Part shown: positions 1-8,255 of the stretch, piece by piece
Position numbering within the stretch: the stretch's first letter is position 1
Layout of the letters: every line of letters begins with the position of its first letter
Source of the DNA: Paenibacillus zeirhizosphaerae
GTDB lineage: Bacteria; Bacillota; Bacilli; Paenibacillales; Paenibacillaceae
DNA length: 64,000 nucleotides
Assembly: GCF_030705605.1 (NCBI RefSeq)
Contig: NZ_JAPCKK010000001.1
Span: 186,001 to 250,000 of the forward strand
Direction of reading: 5' to 3'
The notes under the pieces: model-generated
What the model was told of the DNA's origin: nothing
Seen by the model: the letters and a program-made list of their open reading frames with translations, nothing else
The model's database searches: none
Position numbers and translations under genes: made by a program

Positions 1-957
1 CAGCCGGGGATCGGCAGTCTTTCGGTGCAGGGACTTGTACAGCCGTTAACGGTGAGCGACGAAGATAAAGCTAATTTTACGAAAGAAACTTTGGAAGCGC
101 TGAGCTATGACGGGAACCTGTATGGATTGCCGTTTGTGGTTGAGACGTATGCGCTGCTGTATAACAAAGAGCTTGTCCCTGAAGCGCCAAAGACGATTGC
201 GGAGCTTGAACAGCTTGCTGGAAAAATGACAAATGCGGGCAACGATGAGTACGGTTTTCTGTATGATGCCACGAATTTCTATTATTCCTGGGCCTTTATG
301 GGCGGAAGCGGCGGTTATATTTTTAAAGAAACGGATAACGGCTTTGACATTAACGAGATAGGGCTTAATCAGGCAGGGGCCGTTCAAGGCATGAGCCTTA
401 TCCAAAGCTGGTTCGAGAAGGGCTATTTGCCTAAAGGGGTAAACGGTGATATTGTCGGTGGCCTGTTCAATGAAGGCAAGGCTGCTGCGGTCATTAACGG
501 GCCATGGGCCATTACTGACCATAAGGCACAGTTGGGGGACAATCTTGCCGTTGCGGCACTGCCGGTCATGGAAGACGGCACTCATCCGCAGTCATTCATC
601 GGCGTAAAAGGGTGGATGCTCTCTGCTTATTCCAAAAATCCGGAGTGGGCAACCGACCTTGCTGTTTTTTTAACCAATGCGGAGTCGTCTATGGAATGGT
701 TTAAAGCGACAGGTGAAATGCCGGCTCATCTTGACGTTCTGAATGATCCGCTGCTCGTCAATGATCCACTGGTTGCCGGTTTCTCGGAGCAAATTCAATA
801 CGGAAAACCGTTCCCGAATGTCGCAGAGCTGACGCATGTGTGGGATCCGCTGGCGAATGCGCTTAAATTTGTGTCAGAAGGGGAAGACGTGCAGGCGGTG
901 CTTGACGAGGCTGTCGCCCAGATTCAAGACAAAATAAAAATGGCGGGCGCACAATAG
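1..957 (+). CDS. Maltose/maltodextrin-type extracellular solute-binding protein (5' end outside window)
   Basis: The reading frame is open from the first base, so the signal peptide and N-terminal part lie upstream of the window. The visible 318 residues look like the C-terminal three quarters of a family 1 (MalE/MdxE) sugar-binding protein: an LPFVVETYALLYNKE stretch, a GGSGGYIF motif, an NGPWAI motif and a VWDPLANAL tail. Such proteins capture malto-oligosaccharides outside the membrane and hand them to a MalF/MalG permease. The two permease genes follow directly on the same strand. No ATPase gene is visible, as is usual for Firmicutes that share an MsmX-like ATPase. Substrate is inferred from family and from the neighbouring alpha-glucanase. 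Confidence 0.85.
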   Translation, partial: QPGIGSLSVQGLVQPLTVSDEDKANFTKETLEALSYDGNLYGLPFVVETYALLYNKELVPEAPKTIAELEQLAGKMTNAGNDEYGFLYDATNFYYSWAFMGGSGGYIFKETDNGFDINEIGLNQAGAVQGMSLIQSWFEKGYLPKGVNGDIVGGLFNEGKAAAVINGPWAITDHKAQLGDNLAVAALPVMEDGTHPQSFIGVKGWMLSAYSKNPEWATDLAVFLTNAESSMEWFKATGEMPAHLDVLNDPLLVNDPLVAGFSEQIQYGKPFPNVAELTHVWDPLANALKFVSEGEDVQAVLDEAVAQIQDKIKMAGAQ

Positions 958-1023
958 GCATAGATCCGTGGGAATGCATAAGGCATGATATGAGATTCAT
1001 GACGGTTGAAGAAGGTGAGGAGC

Positions 1024-2313
1024 TTGGCAGCAGGCCAATTTAAAAGGAAGTCTAATCATTATCCGGCTTTATCTGTAGCGCTTTCTGTATTACCGGGACT
1101 AGGGCAGCTTTATAACCGCAGGTATGTCAAGGGGGGGCTGTTCCTGCTCTTGTCGGCGGCAATTTTGTCAGGGCTGTACGACTTTTTGAACATTGGATTC
1201 TGGGGGATTTATACGCTGGGTACCATTCCGATGCTGGACGACTCCCGCACGCTACTTGTTCAGGGTTTGTTGTCCGTTATCCTGGTAGGGTTCATGCTCA
1301 TTTTTTATGCTTACAATTTGATCGATGCTTATCGTGACGGTGGGCAACTGCAAAATGGTTTTACAATTCCCAGCCTGAAGGAAGGCTTTCACGCCGCATG
1401 GGACCGTGGTTTCCCTTATTACATGGTGCTACCGGGCTTCTTCATACTGGCTTTCGTGGTTGTATTTCCATTGTTGTTCATGATTTGCCTTGCTTTTACG
1501 GATTACAATTTATACAATTCTCCGCCCGCGAAGCTTCTGAATTGGGTGGGGATCGATAACTTTAAAATGTTGTTGACGGAAGAAATATGGCGTGCAAGCC
1601 TGCTGTCCGTTTTATCATGGACGGTGGTGTGGACGTTCGTCGCAACGACGCTGCAAATTGCGGTCGCCATGCTGTTGGCCGTCATGGTGAACGACGCCCG
1701 CGTCAAGTTCAAGAAGCTGATCCGTACTGTATTTATTCTCCCCTGGGCCGTGCCCTCCTTCGTGACCATTCTTATCTTTGCCGCGATGTTCAACGACGAT
1801 TTTGGCGCAATCAACCGTGAGCTGCTGGCGCCGTTTGGGGTGCAGATTCCATGGATGTCCGATCCAGTGTGGGCAAAGATCACCATCATCATGATCCAGG
1901 TATGGTTGGGTTTTCCATTCGTCTTTGCGTTGTTTAGCGGCGTGCTGCAAAGCATTTCCCAAGACTGGTACGAAGCGGCCGATGTGGACGGCGGCAGCCG
2001 GTGGAACAAGTTCAGATATATTACTTTGCCGCATGTGCTGTATGCAACCGGGCCGCTGCTCATTATGCAGTATGCGGGCAATTTCAACAATTTCAACATC
2101 ATCTATCTGTTCAATCAGGGCGGACCCCCGGTTCGAAACCAAACTGCCGGCGGAACGGATATCCTGATTTCATGGGTGTACAAGCTTACGTTCGAAAACA
2201 ACAATTACAAAATGGCGGCGGTAATTTCGATTATTATGGGCCTCGTCGTCACCATCTTTGCATTTTTTCAATTCAGCCGCAGCCGCGCGTCCCGAGAGGA
2301 GAGGATGTTCTGA
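1024..2313 (+). CDS. ABC sugar permease, MalF/MdxF type
   Basis: This is an inner-membrane permease of the carbohydrate ABC family. The first 120 residues contain an extra hydrophobic region with a PGLGQLYNRRY motif, as in MdxF-type maltodextrin permeases. The binding-protein-dependent permease domain follows, with the EAA loop seen as YEAADVDGGSRWNKF near the C-terminus, the site that contacts the ATPase. I chose TTG at 1024 because AAGGTGAGG sits about five bases upstream; in-frame TTG 1006 and GTG 1015 are alternatives with poorer ribosome sites. The stop overlaps the next start, so it is probably translated with malG. Confidence 0.85.
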   Translation: MAAGQFKRKSNHYPALSVALSVLPGLGQLYNRRYVKGGLFLLLSAAILSGLYDFLNIGFWGIYTLGTIPMLDDSRTLLVQGLLSVILVGFMLIFYAYNLIDAYRDGGQLQNGFTIPSLKEGFHAAWDRGFPYYMVLPGFFILAFVVVFPLLFMICLAFTDYNLYNSPPAKLLNWVGIDNFKMLLTEEIWRASLLSVLSWTVVWTFVATTLQIAVAMLLAVMVNDARVKFKKLIRTVFILPWAVPSFVTILIFAAMFNDDFGAINRELLAPFGVQIPWMSDPVWAKITIIMIQVWLGFPFVFALFSGVLQSISQDWYEAADVDGGSRWNKFRYITLPHVLYATGPLLIMQYAGNFNNFNIIYLFNQGGPPVRNQTAGGTDILISWVYKLTFENNNYKMAAVISIIMGLVVTIFAFFQFSRSRASREERMF

Positions 2314-3155
2314 TGAGCAGAAAGGCCAAAAACCGCCTGGAATTAACACTGATTTACAGCGTGGTGCTGTTCATGTTTATGGTCATTGCGTACCCTCTGC
2401 TGTGGACAACGAGCATCTCGCTGAATCCCGGAACCAGCTTGTTCAGCTCAAGTATTGTACCGGAGCGATGGTCGTTCACTCATTATGAGTGGCTTTTTGC
2501 GAATCCGCAGAGCGATTATCTGTTATGGTACAAAAATACGCTTTTTGTAGCAGCCGTCACGTCGGTTGTATCCGTGCTTGTTGTTTCTTTTGTGGCGTTT
2601 GCCTTTTCCCGGTATGACTTTGTAGGCCGAAAATACGGCATTTATTCCTTCCTGCTGCTGCAGATGTTTCCTGTGCTGATGGGCATGGTCGCTATTTATT
2701 TGCTGTTGAACGTGGTCGGTCTGTTGGATTCCTTGTGGGGTCTCGTGGTCATCTATATCGGCGGCGGGCTTCCGATGAATGCATTTTTGGTCAAAGGTTA
2801 TCTGGATACGATTCCGCGGGATCTTGATGAATCCGCCAAAATGGACGGTGCCGGCCACTTCAGAATTTTCTTTCAAATTCTGCTACCGCTCACTAAACCG
2901 ATCCTTGCGGTAGTCGCACTGTTTAATTTTATGGCGCCGTTTATGGACTTTCTGCTGCCACGCATCATTTTACGCAGCCCGGAGAAATTCACGCTGGCGC
3001 TCGGCTTGTTTAATTTTATCAACGACAAATTTGCCAACAACTTTACCCGTTTTGCGGCAGGCGCAATTTTAATTGCGGTACCGATCGCCATCGTCTTCCT
3101 GTTCCTGCAGCGCTATTTGATCACAGGTCTCGCGGATGGCGCGACGAAGGGGTAG
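2313..3155 (+). CDS. ABC sugar permease, MalG/MdxG type
   Basis: A 280-residue integral membrane protein with the MalG-type permease fold. The EAA loop reads DLDESAKMDGAGHFRIFF, and the C-terminus ends in a typical LQRYLITGLADGATKG tail. It pairs with the upstream MalF-like protein to form the channel. The ATG at 2313 overlaps the malF stop (ATGA), with GAGAGGAGAGG upstream, which supports this start over the longer open frame that begins inside malF. The secreted alpha-glucanase gene starts 60 bases downstream, so the importer and the enzyme are likely co-transcribed. Confidence 0.87.
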   Translation: MSRKAKNRLELTLIYSVVLFMFMVIAYPLLWTTSISLNPGTSLFSSSIVPERWSFTHYEWLFANPQSDYLLWYKNTLFVAAVTSVVSVLVVSFVAFAFSRYDFVGRKYGIYSFLLLQMFPVLMGMVAIYLLLNVVGLLDSLWGLVVIYIGGGLPMNAFLVKGYLDTIPRDLDESAKMDGAGHFRIFFQILLPLTKPILAVVALFNFMAPFMDFLLPRIILRSPEKFTLALGLFNFINDKFANNFTRFAAGAILIAVPIAIVFLFLQRYLITGLADGATKG

Positions 3156-3214
3156 TGTCAGGGACACCGGATTGGCTGCTTGAGTCTTGAGTCTATTTTT
3201 GGGGAGGCGACGAA

Positions 3215-5722
3215 ATGAGAAGGTCTGGATTGAAACAAAAAGCATTGCTGCTGTTCCTGATGAGCTGCATGATTTTGGCGCTTGTGGCGCTGCCGCAGCC
3301 GATCTATGCCGCCACTGCCTATGAAGCCGAGGATGCCTCTTTGGCGGGTGGCGCGCTGGTGGAGTCCAATCATGCCGGGTATTCGGGCTCCGGCTTTATC
3401 GGCGGCTTCACCGACAGTAACAAGGGCTCTGCTTCCGTCAGCTTTGCGGTAGAATCGTCCGCTGCTGGTGACAGGGATATCACACTCCGTTATGCCAACG
3501 GAACAGGTGCGGCGATGACGCTCAGCCTTTACGTCAACGGTGCAAAGACGGGTCAATTGCTGCTGCCTGCGACCTCGGCCTGGGATGAATGGGGAACGAA
3601 GGCAGAGACGGTAACGCTTCATGAAGGCAGCAACACGGTTCAATATCGGTTTGATGCAACAGATTCGGGGAATGTGAATCTGGACCATATCGTTGTCGGG
3701 GAGCTGCTTCCCGAGCCGGAACCAGAACCCGAGCCGAATCCTGGTTCACCGGACGTGTATCAAGCAGAGGAGCAGTTTTTTTCCGGCGGAGTTGTCCGAA
3801 CGGGAAATGTATTGCGTAATTTCGATTCTGCAGGCGCACGGGTCATTTTTACGGTCAATTCGGCATCCACGGGAAATAAAGATGTTACTTTGCGTTATGC
3901 CAAGAGTACTGGCGAATCAGGAGTGATGAACGTATATGTGAACGGGGTCTACACCACGACAACATCGCTTGCTTCCACTGGAGGAACGGATGCCTGGGCC
4001 AATCAAACGGAGACGCTTCCGCTGCGCAAAGGGTTAAACACCATCTGGTACGAGACAAGCGGCGGAGCGATGAGCGGCGTACAAATGGATTTGTTGTCTG
4101 TTGAGGATGGCATAACACTTGCAGATCGGGGAGCGACCGTGCCGTACCAGGAGCTGGAGGCGGAAAAAGGAACGACAAATGCAGAGGTACTGACACCGTC
4201 CCGTGAGTATCTGACCGTTGCAGCCGAATCCTCCGGGCGAAGCGCCGTGAAGCTATCGTCGACAGGCCGTTATGTGCAATGGACCGCACCCGCAGCAGCC
4301 AACTCGTTGATTGTCCGTTACAGCATGCCAGATGCTCCGGGCGGTGGAGGAACAGAGGCTACGCTCAGCTTGTATGTGAATGGGGTCAAACGGCAAGCGT
4401 TGAACCTGAGCTCCAAGTTCGCCTGGACGTATGGGAATTATCCTTATAATGATCATCCCGCCAATGGCGGGGCGCACCATTTTTATGATGAAAGCCGGTT
4501 TATAGTAGGGGATATTCCGGCCGGAGCAACAGTGAGGCTGCAAAAAGACCAAGGAGATACGGCCTCTTATTATACCCTTGACCTGGTTAATCTGGAGCAA
4601 GTGCAGCCTGCATACGCCATGCCGGCGGATTTTGTGAGCGTTACCGATTTCGGCGCGACTGCGAACGATTCTAACGACGATACGCAGGCTCTGCGCGAAG
4701 CGGTTCAATATGCGAAATCGATGAACAAGGCTGGTGTCTGGATTCCGGCGGGCATATTCCGCATGAATGACAGAGTGAACGTGGATCACGTGCATATTCG
4801 CGGAGCAGGCATGTGGCATACGACACTGCAGGGGACAAATGGAAAAGGGGGCTTCTACGGTACGGGCGGCAATGTGCGGATTGCCGATCTGTCCATTTTC
4901 GGCGATTCGTTTTACCGGAACGACGCTGCGGATCACGCCGGGATTGAGGGCAACTTCGGCACGGGTTCGCTTATTCAGAACGTCTGGATCGAGCATATGA
5001 AGGTTGGATTCTGGCTGCAGGCAGGCACCGACGGCTTGTATATTACAGGCGGCCGTGTGCGTAATACATGGGCAGACGGTGTCAATTTTCACGGCGGTGT
5101 GAAAAACACAATGATCAGCCACTTCAACGTGCGTAATACAGGGGATGACGCTTTCGCGATGTGGTCGGACAGTATGCCGAACGAGAACAACTTATTTCGG
5201 TATAATACGGCGCAAATTCCGGTCTTAGCCAACACGTTTGCTTTGTACGGCGGAAAAGCAAACAAAGTCTGGGATAACATTGGCGCGGATACCGTAACGG
5301 CATCGGCAGGCATTGCCGTGAGCACCCGTTTTAATGCCGTACCGTTCAGTGGAACGACGGAAATTAAACGCAATACCCTGCTGCGCACCGGCGGTTATGA
5401 GCCGAATTGGAACACCAGCTTTGGCGGATTATGGATTTATGCAGAAAATCAAAATATTACTTCACCTATTGTGATCGAGCAGGCAGATATTCTGGACAGT
5501 ACCTATGAAGGCATCAAATTCAGCTACAATCAGCAAATCAGCGGCATTGTTTTGGATGGGGTAAACGTTGACGGAGCAGGAACATACGGTATTTATTTTG
5601 ATGGGGTCACAGGTTCGGGATCGTTTTCAAACGTTGTAGTACAAGACGCTGCTTCAGGCGGTCTTCACAATCCTAATCATGCTTTTCAGATTGTTAAAGG
5701 CTCTGGGAACAGCGGCTGGTAA
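3215..5722 (+). CDS. Secreted GH87-like alpha-1,3-glucanase/mycodextranase with CBM35-type modules
   Basis: An 835-residue secreted protein. Residues 1-32 form a signal peptide ending near IYAAT. Two CBM35-like beta-sandwich modules follow (about 33-165 and 175-300), separated by a PEPEPEPNPG linker. Next comes a beta-sandwich (about 305-465), then a right-handed parallel beta-helix (about 470-830) opening with VTDFGATANDSNDD. The TWADGVNFH and NTGDDAFAMW segments match the placement of the three aspartates reported as catalytic in GH87 alpha-1,3-glucanases. GH87 enzymes cut alpha-1,3-glucan or nigeran, both fungal wall polymers. The adjacent maltodextrin importer fits uptake of the released alpha-gluco-oligosaccharides. 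The exact linkage cannot be settled from sequence. GGGGAGG precedes the ATG. Confidence 0.75.
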   Translation: MRRSGLKQKALLLFLMSCMILALVALPQPIYAATAYEAEDASLAGGALVESNHAGYSGSGFIGGFTDSNKGSASVSFAVESSAAGDRDITLRYANGTGAAMTLSLYVNGAKTGQLLLPATSAWDEWGTKAETVTLHEGSNTVQYRFDATDSGNVNLDHIVVGELLPEPEPEPEPNPGSPDVYQAEEQFFSGGVVRTGNVLRNFDSAGARVIFTVNSASTGNKDVTLRYAKSTGESGVMNVYVNGVYTTTTSLASTGGTDAWANQTETLPLRKGLNTIWYETSGGAMSGVQMDLLSVEDGITLADRGATVPYQELEAEKGTTNAEVLTPSREYLTVAAESSGRSAVKLSSTGRYVQWTAPAAANSLIVRYSMPDAPGGGGTEATLSLYVNGVKRQALNLSSKFAWTYGNYPYNDHPANGGAHHFYDESRFIVGDIPAGATVRLQKDQGDTASYYTLDLVNLEQVQPAYAMPADFVSVTDFGATANDSNDDTQALREAVQYAKSMNKAGVWIPAGIFRMNDRVNVDHVHIRGAGMWHTTLQGTNGKGGFYGTGGNVRIADLSIFGDSFYRNDAADHAGIEGNFGTGSLIQNVWIEHMKVGFWLQAGTDGLYITGGRVRNTWADGVNFHGGVKNTMISHFNVRNTGDDAFAMWSDSMPNENNLFRYNTAQIPVLANTFALYGGKANKVWDNIGADTVTASAGIAVSTRFNAVPFSGTTEIKRNTLLRTGGYEPNWNTSFGGLWIYAENQNITSPIVIEQADILDSTYEGIKFSYNQQISGIVLDGVNVDGAGTYGIYFDGVTGSGSFSNVVVQDAASGGLHNPNHAFQIVKGSGNSGW

Positions 5723-5728
5723 ACTCAT

Positions 5729-5755
5729 GGCCGATCCGCTTGCAGCGGGTTGGCC
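5729..5755 (+). terminator. Hairpin after the alpha-glucanase gene
   Basis: GGCC(G)A(T)CCGCT and AGCGG(G)T(T)GGCC arms form a G+C-rich stem-loop directly after the stop codon. The following GTTATTCCGTTT is only weakly T-rich, so it may be a weak terminator or an mRNA-stabilising hairpin. Confidence 0.4.
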
Positions 5756-5828
5756 GTTATTCCGTTTGGTCAAGGCGGTCTGCAAAAGGAAGCTTGCGCG
5801 GCTGGCAGGACAGGCTGCCGTCCATGGT

Positions 5829-5857
5829 TTCCGTATCAGGATCGCTTGGGCTATAAT
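5829..5857 (+). promoter_or_regulatory. Probable sigma-A promoter of the LacI regulator gene
   Basis: A perfect TATAAT at 5852-5857 lies 38 bases before the ATG at 5895. The hexamer 17 bases upstream, TTCCGT, is a poor -35, so only the -10 is convincing. A second TAAAAT follows at 5862. Confidence 0.45.
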
Positions 5858-5894
5858 GTGGTAAAATGTTTCAATTAAAGAGAGCGGTGTTCAT

Positions 5895-6932
5895 ATGAAG
5901 CAAGAAGTCAGCATTGTCGATGTGGCCAAAAAAGCAGGGGTCTCCATCGCCACCGTTTCCAACGTTGTGAATGGAAAAGGCCGCGCATCGGCCAGCACGA
6001 TACAGAAGGTTCAAAGGGTGATCGAGGAGCTTGGTTATACACCCAATTTGCCTGCCCGGAATTTGAAGACACGGAGAACAGATTTGATCGGTCTGGTCGT
6101 GCCGACCATGGAGCCAGGGCGCCTGCAGGACAATCCCTTCTACTGGGATCTGCTCGCAGGTGTGGAGGAAGGGGCGCGGGACCGGAAATTTCATATTATA
6201 TTGGCCGGCATTGACGAAAGCACGGAAACGTTCGCCTTCGCGAAGGAGCGAAGATTGGACGGCTTGATCATTGTGGGCATGAATGAGAGATCACAGGCGA
6301 TTGGCCGGGCGATGGAGCTGGGTCTACCTGTTGTCTTTATTGACAGCTATCTGCAGGACAGCGAGTTGTATCAAGTTAATCTCGACGACCGCATGGGCAG
6401 CTATCGGGCGACGTCTTATCTGATCGCTCAAGGCCATCGGCGGATTGCATTATTGGTCGGTGACATTCCTGTGGATCGTATTTCCAGCTACGGCGTGCTG
6501 CATGAGCGTTGGCTTGGATATAAAGATGCATTGGAGGAAGCGGGCATTGCGTACGACCCCCAATTGATGATTAAGCTGCCGACGTCCCTGGAGGGAGGCT
6601 ATCAAGCGTCGAACAGACTGGTGGAGCTACCGGACGTCACAGCGATTTTTTCTTTTTCCGACATCAGTGCAATGGGATTGCTTAAGGGATTGAGGGAAAA
6701 AGGAAAAAGTGTACCCGGCGAGTATTCTGTGATCGGTTTCGATAATTTGTTTATATCCGAATACACATCTCCATCGCTTACGACCGTTTCGCAGAACATA
6801 TTGGAAAAAGGGCAGGCAGCGGTTCGCATGCTGCTTGATCAAATTGACGGGCAGCCGATTGAAGAGCGGCGCAAGATCTTGCCTGTTGATTTGATTGTGC
6901 GCGAGACCACCGGACGAGGGCCATTCTTGTAA
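5895..6932 (+). CDS. LacI family transcriptional regulator
   Basis: A 345-residue LacI/GalR-type repressor. Residues 6-55 form the helix-turn-helix and hinge helix, recognisable from VDVAKKAGVSIATVSNVVNG and LGYTPNLPARNLKTRRT. Residues 60-340 are the periplasmic-binding-protein-like sugar-sensing core. It sits just downstream of the maltodextrin importer and the alpha-glucanase, so it most likely senses an alpha-glucan breakdown product and controls that unit; the effector and operator are not visible here. It has its own promoter and is followed by a good terminator, so it is probably a separate transcript. Confidence 0.88.
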   Translation: MKQEVSIVDVAKKAGVSIATVSNVVNGKGRASASTIQKVQRVIEELGYTPNLPARNLKTRRTDLIGLVVPTMEPGRLQDNPFYWDLLAGVEEGARDRKFHIILAGIDESTETFAFAKERRLDGLIIVGMNERSQAIGRAMELGLPVVFIDSYLQDSELYQVNLDDRMGSYRATSYLIAQGHRRIALLVGDIPVDRISSYGVLHERWLGYKDALEEAGIAYDPQLMIKLPTSLEGGYQASNRLVELPDVTAIFSFSDISAMGLLKGLREKGKSVPGEYSVIGFDNLFISEYTSPSLTTVSQNILEKGQAAVRMLLDQIDGQPIEERRKILPVDLIVRETTGRGPFL

Positions 6933-6958
6933 AGGTGCAGCGGCCAGCTCGTATTACG

Positions 6959-6998
6959 AACAGCCATGGAAGGGTTAATGCTGATCATGGCTGTTTTT
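6959..6998 (+). terminator. Rho-independent terminator after the LacI gene
   Basis: ACAGCCATG pairs perfectly with CATGGCTGT around a 17-base loop, followed by TTTTTG. Confidence 0.8.
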
Positions 6999-7021
6999 GC
7001 ATTGGCTTATGTTCCCGAAAG

Positions 7022-7495
7022 CTAAGGTCTTCTTTCTAGGGCCAGCTTGGTTATTTTGCCGTAAAGCAATGCATCATAATAGTTGTCTTCTATAAAATAG
7101 TGATCTTTTAACCGCCCTTCTAATGCATACCCGCTCTTTTCAAGGATACGGGCGGAGCCGATATTCGCATCTACCACACTGGCATACAGTTTGTGGAGCT
7201 GAAGGGATTCAAATGCGAATTCACTCATTAAACCAACGGCTTCTGTGCCATAACCCTTGCCCCAATGCTCCTTATGCAGAACATAACCAATCTCGGCGTG
7301 ATTGGCTTCTTTGTCAAAATTAAAAATCATAGCGGTCCCTATCACTGCCTGGAAGGTATTCATTAAATTCCAGCCGATAAAACGTGACACATCCTCATCT
7401 GAAGCATAGCTATGTATCTCTTTAACATTATTTGAGCTTAGTGATTTAAAGCAGATATACTCACCTTCCAATGAATGAAACGAACTTGTATTCAT
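7022..7495 (-). CDS. GNAT N-acetyltransferase, RimJ/RimL-like
   Basis: A 157-residue acetyl-CoA-dependent acetyltransferase. The acetyl-CoA-binding motif region is visible as HKEHWGKGYGTEAVGLMSEFAF, interrupted here by no gap, followed by LHKLYASVVDANIGSARILEKSGY, which is typical of RimJ/RimL-type proteins that acetylate N-terminal residues or small molecules. Substrate cannot be told. GGGAGAACAAG precedes the ATG at 7495. It reads opposite to the LacI gene and the two are convergent around the terminator at 6959-6998. The DUF4256 gene lies upstream on the same strand with 19 bases between them, so the two may be co-transcribed. Confidence 0.8.
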   Translation of the reverse strand: MNTSSFHSLEGEYICFKSLSSNNVKEIHSYASDEDVSRFIGWNLMNTFQAVIGTAMIFNFDKEANHAEIGYVLHKEHWGKGYGTEAVGLMSEFAFESLQLHKLYASVVDANIGSARILEKSGYALEGRLKDHYFIEDNYYDALLYGKITKLALERRP

Positions 7496-7514
7496 CTTGT
7501 TCTCCCTTCAATAA

Positions 7515-8096
7515 TCAGACCCTTAGCGAGCCACGGAACCCCCTTGCACCATAGTAGGAGTCAGCCCCATTGTGGTACATAAAGACAGTGTCGTAGCGGC
7601 GATCACAAAAGATGGCCCCGCCGAGTTTTCTAATATTAGCAGGAGTGTTCACCCAACTCGATGTTTTCATATCGAAATTCCCAAGCTTCTGCAGCTCTCG
7701 GTATTGTTCTTCCATTAAAAGCTCAATGCCCATGGCAGCAGCCATATCCACAGCGGTATTTTCTGGTTTATGTGCTTTCCTTGATTCCAGCGCTTCACGA
7801 TCGTAACAAACACTTCTACGGCCTTTAGGACTTTCTGCTGAACAGTCATAGAAAATGTATTCACCCGTCGTTTCATCATGACCAACAACATCCGGTTCAC
7901 CGCCGGTTATTTCCATTTCATTGAGTGACCATAATTTTTCAGGGTTAGCTTCGAGCTTTGTTTGAACTTTAGTCCATTCTAATCCTTTATGGCGGTTCAT
8001 GTTTTTCTCAAACCGGGCTTTTATTGTTTCGAGCAGTTCCTCACGTTGTTCGGGTGACAATTCCTTTATGCTGCTGGTTTCGTTATTCTTTGTCAT
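7515..8096 (-). CDS. DUF4256 domain protein
   Basis: A 193-residue cytoplasmic protein that I recognise as DUF4256: it has the SLNEMEITGGEPDVVGHDE segment, YDREALESRK, and a C-terminal FMYHNGADSYYGARGFRG motif. No activity is established for this family. I moved the start inward to ATG 8096 because AAGGAGG lies nine bases upstream; the longer open frame up to 8198 has no ribosome site and overlaps an apparent gene scrap. It precedes the GNAT gene on the same strand. Confidence 0.75.
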   Translation of the reverse strand: MTKNNETSSIKELSPEQREELLETIKARFEKNMNRHKGLEWTKVQTKLEANPEKLWSLNEMEITGGEPDVVGHDETTGEYIFYDCSAESPKGRRSVCYDREALESRKAHKPENTAVDMAAAMGIELLMEEQYRELQKLGNFDMKTSSWVNTPANIRKLGGAIFCDRRYDTVFMYHNGADSYYGARGFRGSLRV

Positions 8097-8130
8097 GTTA
8101 GCTCTCCTCCTTATATTCGCGGATCCTATA

Positions 8131-8255
8131 TCAAAAGAAGGCATAGAGGCCATCTTCAAAATACTCGTAATCTTCAGCAGTAATAATCTTGTCACCATAA
8201 CCAGCGAAGAAGGCGCAATGGTCTTCAGTAGATTGAAAAATATTAGGTTTTGGTC
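8131..8255 (-). pseudogene. C-terminal gene scrap between MocR and DUF4256 genes
   Basis: On the minus strand one frame stays open from within the MocR 3' end to a TGA at 8131-8133. It encodes a protein-like string containing STEDHCAFFAGYGDK and TAEDYEYFEDGLYAFF. There is no start codon or ribosome site. The rich acidic/aromatic composition suggests the tail of a lost gene. The family is not recognised. Confidence 0.35.

Noticed and set aside
2001..2312. Upstream extension of the malG frame
   Set aside because: It overlaps the malF coding region; ATG 2313 has a strong ribosome site and overlaps the malF stop.
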